In this document: one piece after another, positions 62,101-64,000 of the stretch
How positions within the stretch are numbered: position 1 is the first letter of the stretch
How the letters are laid out: every line of letters starts with the position of its first letter
NCBI RefSeq assembly: GCF_003202405.1
Contig: NZ_QJHL01000005.1
Span: 334,797-398,796 of the forward strand
From: Flavobacterium hydrophilum
GTDB lineage: Bacteria; Bacteroidota; Bacteroidia; Flavobacteriales; Flavobacteriaceae
DNA length: 64,000 bases
Direction of reading: 5' to 3'
Made by a program: the position numbers and the translations under genes
The notes under the pieces: model-generated
What the model was told of the DNA's origin: nothing
The model's database searches: none
Seen by the model: only the letters and a program-made list of their open reading frames with translations

Positions 62101-64000
62101 AACTGTTGTACTGGTCAATGAATTATACCAAACAACATTTGCCTCATTTACCTGAATATTGGCAACTGTCGGTGCATTCACCAAACAGAAATCCTGTGTA
62201 TTGTCTGTTGTAGTTGGAGTACCAGGATCATTGATTGTAATAGTAACTTGTAATCTTACAGTACTTTCACAACCTGTTACTGGGTCTAAAATCGCTCCGT
62301 AGTAAATTCCGTTTGCCAAAGCTGTTGTAGGTGCGATTGCTGTTGTACTGGTCAATGAATTATACCAAACAACATTAGCCTCATTTACCTGAATACTGGC
62401 AACTGTTGGTGCATTCACCAAACAGAAATCCTGTGTATTATCAGTAGTGGTTGGAGTTAATGGATCAGTAATAGTTACAGTAACTTGTAATCTTACAGCG
62501 CTTTCACAACCTGTTACAGGATCTAAAATCGCTCCGTAGTAAATACCGTTTGCTAAAGCTGTTGTTGGTGCTATAACTGTCGTACTTGTCAATGAATTAT
62601 ACCAAACAACATTTGCCTCATTTACCTGAATACTGGCAACTGTCGGCGCATTTACTAAACAGAAATCTTGTGTTGCATCTGTTGTAGTCGGTGTGCCCGG
62701 ATCATTTATGGTAGCAGTAACCTGCAATCTGACAGCACTTTCACAATTGGTTACTGGATCTAAAATCGCTCCGTAGTAAATACCGTTTGCTAAAGCCGTT
62801 GTTGGTGCGATTGCTGTTGTACTGGTCAAGGAATTATACCAAACAACATTAGCCTCATTTACCTGAATACTGGCAACTGTTGGTGCATTCACCAAACAGA
62901 AATCCTGTGTGTTATCAGTAGTGGTTGGAGTTAATGGATCAGTAATAGTTACAGTAACTTGTAATCTTAAAGCGCTTTCACAACCTGTTACAGGATCTAA
63001 AATCGCTCCGTAATAAATACCGTTTGCTAAAGCCGTTGTTGGTGCGATTGCTGTTGTACTGGTCAAGGAATTGTACCAAACTACATTAGCTTCATTTACC
63101 TGAATACTGGCAACTGTTGGTGCATTCACCAAACAGAAATCCTGTGTATTATCAGTAGTGGTTGGAGTTAATGGATCATTTATGGTAGCAGTAACCTGTA
63201 ATCTTACAGCGCTTTCACAATTGGTTACAGGATCTAAAATCGCTCCGTAGTAAATACCGTTTGCTAAAGCTGTTGTTGGTGCTATAACTGTCGTACTTGT
63301 CAATGAATTGTACCAAACTACATTAGCTTCATTTACCTGAATACTGGCAACTGTCGGCGCATTTACTAAACAGAAATCCTGAGTATTATCAGTAGTGGTT
63401 GGAGTTAATGGATCATTTATGGTAGCAGTAACCTGCAATCTGACAGCACTTTCACAATTGTTTACTGGATCTAAAATAGCTCCGTAATAAATACCGTTTG
63501 TTAAAGCTGTTGTTGTGGCAATAGCTATTGTACTGGTCAAGGAATTATACCAAACAACATTTGCTTCATTTACCTGAATATTGGCAACTGTTGGTGCATT
63601 GACTAAACAGAAATCCTGTGTATTATCTGTAGTAGTCGGTGTACCTGGGTCGTTTATGGTAGCAGTAACCTGCAATCTGACAGCACTTTCACAACCTGTT
63701 ACTGGGTCTAAAATCGCTCCGTAATAAGTACCGTTTGCTAAAGCTGTTGTTGGTGCAATAGCTATTGTACTGGTCAAGGAATTATACCAAACAACATTTG
63801 CTTCGTTTACCTGAATATTGGCAACTGTTGGTGCATTGACTAAACAGAAATCCTGAGTATTATCTGTAGTAGTCGGTGTACCTGGGTCGTTTATGGTAGC
63901 AGTAACCTGCAATCTGACAGCACTTTCACAACCTGTTACTGGGTCTAAAATCGCTCCGTAATAAGTACCGTTTGCTAAAGCTGTTGTTGGTGCAATAGCT
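59200..64000 (-). CDS. Giant Ig-like repeat surface protein with T9SS type B sorting domain (5' end missing)
   Basis: Reading frame open through the right edge, so only the C-terminal ~1600 residues are seen; the frame's apparent start at 63912 is a TTG inside a repeat. Parts from the N-side: about 16 tandem Ig-like units (CHU_C-associated type, Ig_7), 79 residues each, with two Cys per unit (QDFC and GCES); three diverged units near the end of the array; a PKD-like domain (about 59840-60090); a DUF11-type domain (about 59490-59840, FGEEIVFTITVNNVGQGTIL); and a gliding-motility type B domain (about 59203-59490, EFTPNSDGANDLFRIDCIES, FNRYGALVYSKRGYQNDWDG). The signal peptide and N-terminal part lie outside the window. 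Likely a surface adhesin exported with the encoded PorP/SprF. Confidence 0.93.
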   Translation of the reverse strand, partial: AIAPTTALANGTYYGAILDPVTGCESAVRLQVTATINDPGTPTTTDNTQDFCLVNAPTVANIQVNEANVVWYNSLTSTIAIAPTTALANGTYYGAILDPVTGCESAVRLQVTATINDPGTPTTTDNTQDFCLVNAPTVANIQVNEANVVWYNSLTSTIAIATTTALTNGIYYGAILDPVNNCESAVRLQVTATINDPLTPTTTDNTQDFCLVNAPTVASIQVNEANVVWYNSLTSTTVIAPTTALANGIYYGAILDPVTNCESAVRLQVTATINDPLTPTTTDNTQDFCLVNAPTVASIQVNEANVVWYNSLTSTTAIAPTTALANGIYYGAILDPVTGCESALRLQVTVTITDPLTPTTTDNTQDFCLVNAPTVASIQVNEANVVWYNSLTSTTAIAPTTALANGIYYGAILDPVTNCESAVRLQVTATINDPGTPTTTDATQDFCLVNAPTVASIQVNEANVVWYNSLTSTTVIAPTTALANGIYYGAILDPVTGCESAVRLQVTVTITDPLTPTTTDNTQDFCLVNAPTVASIQVNEANVVWYNSLTSTTAIAPTTALANGIYYGAILDPVTGCESTVRLQVTITINDPGTPTTTDNTQDFCLVNAPTVANIQVNEANVVWYNSLTSTTVIAPTTALANGIYYGAILDPVTGCESAVRLQVTVTITDPLTPTTTDNTQDFCLVNAPTVASIQVNEANVVWYNSLTSTTAIAPTTALANGIYYGAILDPVTGCESAVRLQVTATINDPGTPTTTDATQDFCLVNAPTVASIQVNEANVVWYNSLTSTTAIAPTTALANGIYYGAILDPVTGCESAVRLQVTATINDPGTPTTTDATQDFCLVNAPTVASIQVNEANVVWYNSLTSTTVIAPTTALANGIYYGAILDPVTGCESAVRLQVTVTITDPLTPTTTDNTQDFCLVNAPTVASIQVNEANVVWYNSLTSTTAIAPTTALANGIYYGAILDPVTGCQSSVRLQVTISVDDPGTPTTTDNTQDFCLVNAPTVASIQVNEANVVWYNSLTSTTAIAPTTALVNGIYFGAILDPVTGCESAVRLQVTVTVTNPATPTTTDNTQDFCISNAPTVANIQVNETNVVWYGTLTGVTPLAPTTVLVNGIYYGVILNPMTGCESSTRLQVSVTINNPTATPTTNSATQNFCSLNAPTVANIQVNEANVVWYNNPSGGTALASITPLATGLYYGAISSTIGCENPVRLIVTVNVNVPGVVTTTNTAQKFCLSKIPTIANIQVNEPNVVWYNNPTGGIPLAANTPLTATTYYATLLSNITNGCANATRLAITVSFENDALYPITSTDDTPCVFQGVTYSVANGKSNYVWSVTNGTVTSGGGTADGSVTVSWSDIGAGTVTVTYINTCDETTTKTLNVTVATCSDLTITNTVSNPTPNFGEEIVFTITVNNVGQGTILNTLVSDLLPSGYEFVSASTSAGVYDASQIWTIPTLSPGESETLEIRVIVLPNGNYLNVATIEISTPLDVDPTNNTASATIEPICLTVYNEFTPNSDGANDLFRIDCIESYPNNELKVFNRYGALVYSKRGYQNDWDGTANVSGVINRGDMLPTGTYFYVIEIGDGKVKKGWLSIMR
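60764..64000 (-). repeat. 237-bp tandem repeat array (Ig-like units)
   Basis: About 13.6 regular 237-bp units inside the giant surface-protein gene, plus two diverged copies at about 60285-60764. Neighbouring units are often identical over more than 140 bases (63857-64000 matches 63620-63763). The segment 61196-61413 is identical over 218 bases to 62381-62598, exactly five units (1185 bp) away. This points to recent unit duplication or gene conversion. Confidence 0.95.

Noticed and set aside
60764..64000. The regular 237-bp repeats could be mistaken for a CRISPR-like or satellite array.
   Set aside because: They stay in one open reading frame, unit length is a multiple of three, and they encode a known Ig-like domain; no cas genes or spacers.

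Overview
The window is AT-rich chromosomal DNA from a member of the Bacteroidota, almost certainly a Flavobacterium or close relative. The evidence is the type IX secretion (T9SS) signals (type A and type B sorting domains, PorP/SprF), a FecR/ECF sigma pair of the Bacteroidota kind, Bacteroidota promoters (TTTG, about 19 bases, TAnnTTTG), an OstA-like protein, DUF4835, DUF349 and a YtxJ-type bacilliredoxin. I see no rRNA, transposase, integrase, prophage or CRISPR array.

Layout. 1-8.9 kb: ECF sigma/FecR signalling pair whose target receptor should lie left of the window, then secreted or lipid-anchored proteins (PQQ-like beta-propeller, DUF4419 protein, T9SS type A cargo, Cthe_2159-like beta-helix lipoprotein, small lipoprotein). 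8.9-11.4 kb: VOC-fold protein, a divergent HxlR-regulator/SDR pair with a palindromic operator between facing promoters, and tRNA-Val and tRNA-Tyr. 6-9.6 kb and 13.4-13.8 kb hold dispersed intergenic repeats and one structured element. 11.6-20.5 kb: ABC exporter, then an RND efflux operon (adaptor, permease, TolC) that ends in a bestrophin channel gene. 20.6-39.7 kb: housekeeping genes and singletons (pheT, DUF808, a 39-residue membrane peptide, a T9SS cargo pair, clpB, ytxJ, GH13 lipoprotein, OstA-like protein, class III aminotransferase, TPR-aroE, DUF349, OsmC).

39.7-51.6 kb is one long minus-strand run. It reads DUF6913-like, dapA, bamD, rpoZ, coaBC, DUF4835, recN, fabV, glycosyltransferase, coaE, then a sensor kinase and response regulator. 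Promoters are visible before bamD, fabV and the glycosyltransferase gene. 51.6-56 kb holds a 5'-nucleotidase split over two genes, then a YhhN-like membrane protein and ligA whose ends overlap. 56.3-64 kb is a T9SS type B module: a giant Ig-like repeat protein with a gliding-motility C-terminal domain (it runs off the right edge), a PorP/SprF partner and an OmpA-family periplasmic protein.

The most distinctive item is the 237-bp repeat array in the giant surface protein. Its units are nearly identical, and a 218-base perfect match lies exactly five units apart, so the array appears to expand or convert by recombination. Other items worth a look are the HxlR/SDR control region, the bestrophin gene in the RND operon, the dispersed GAGTAC repeats and the structured intergenic element at 13.7 kb. 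I found no clearly new multi-gene defence or metabolic system.
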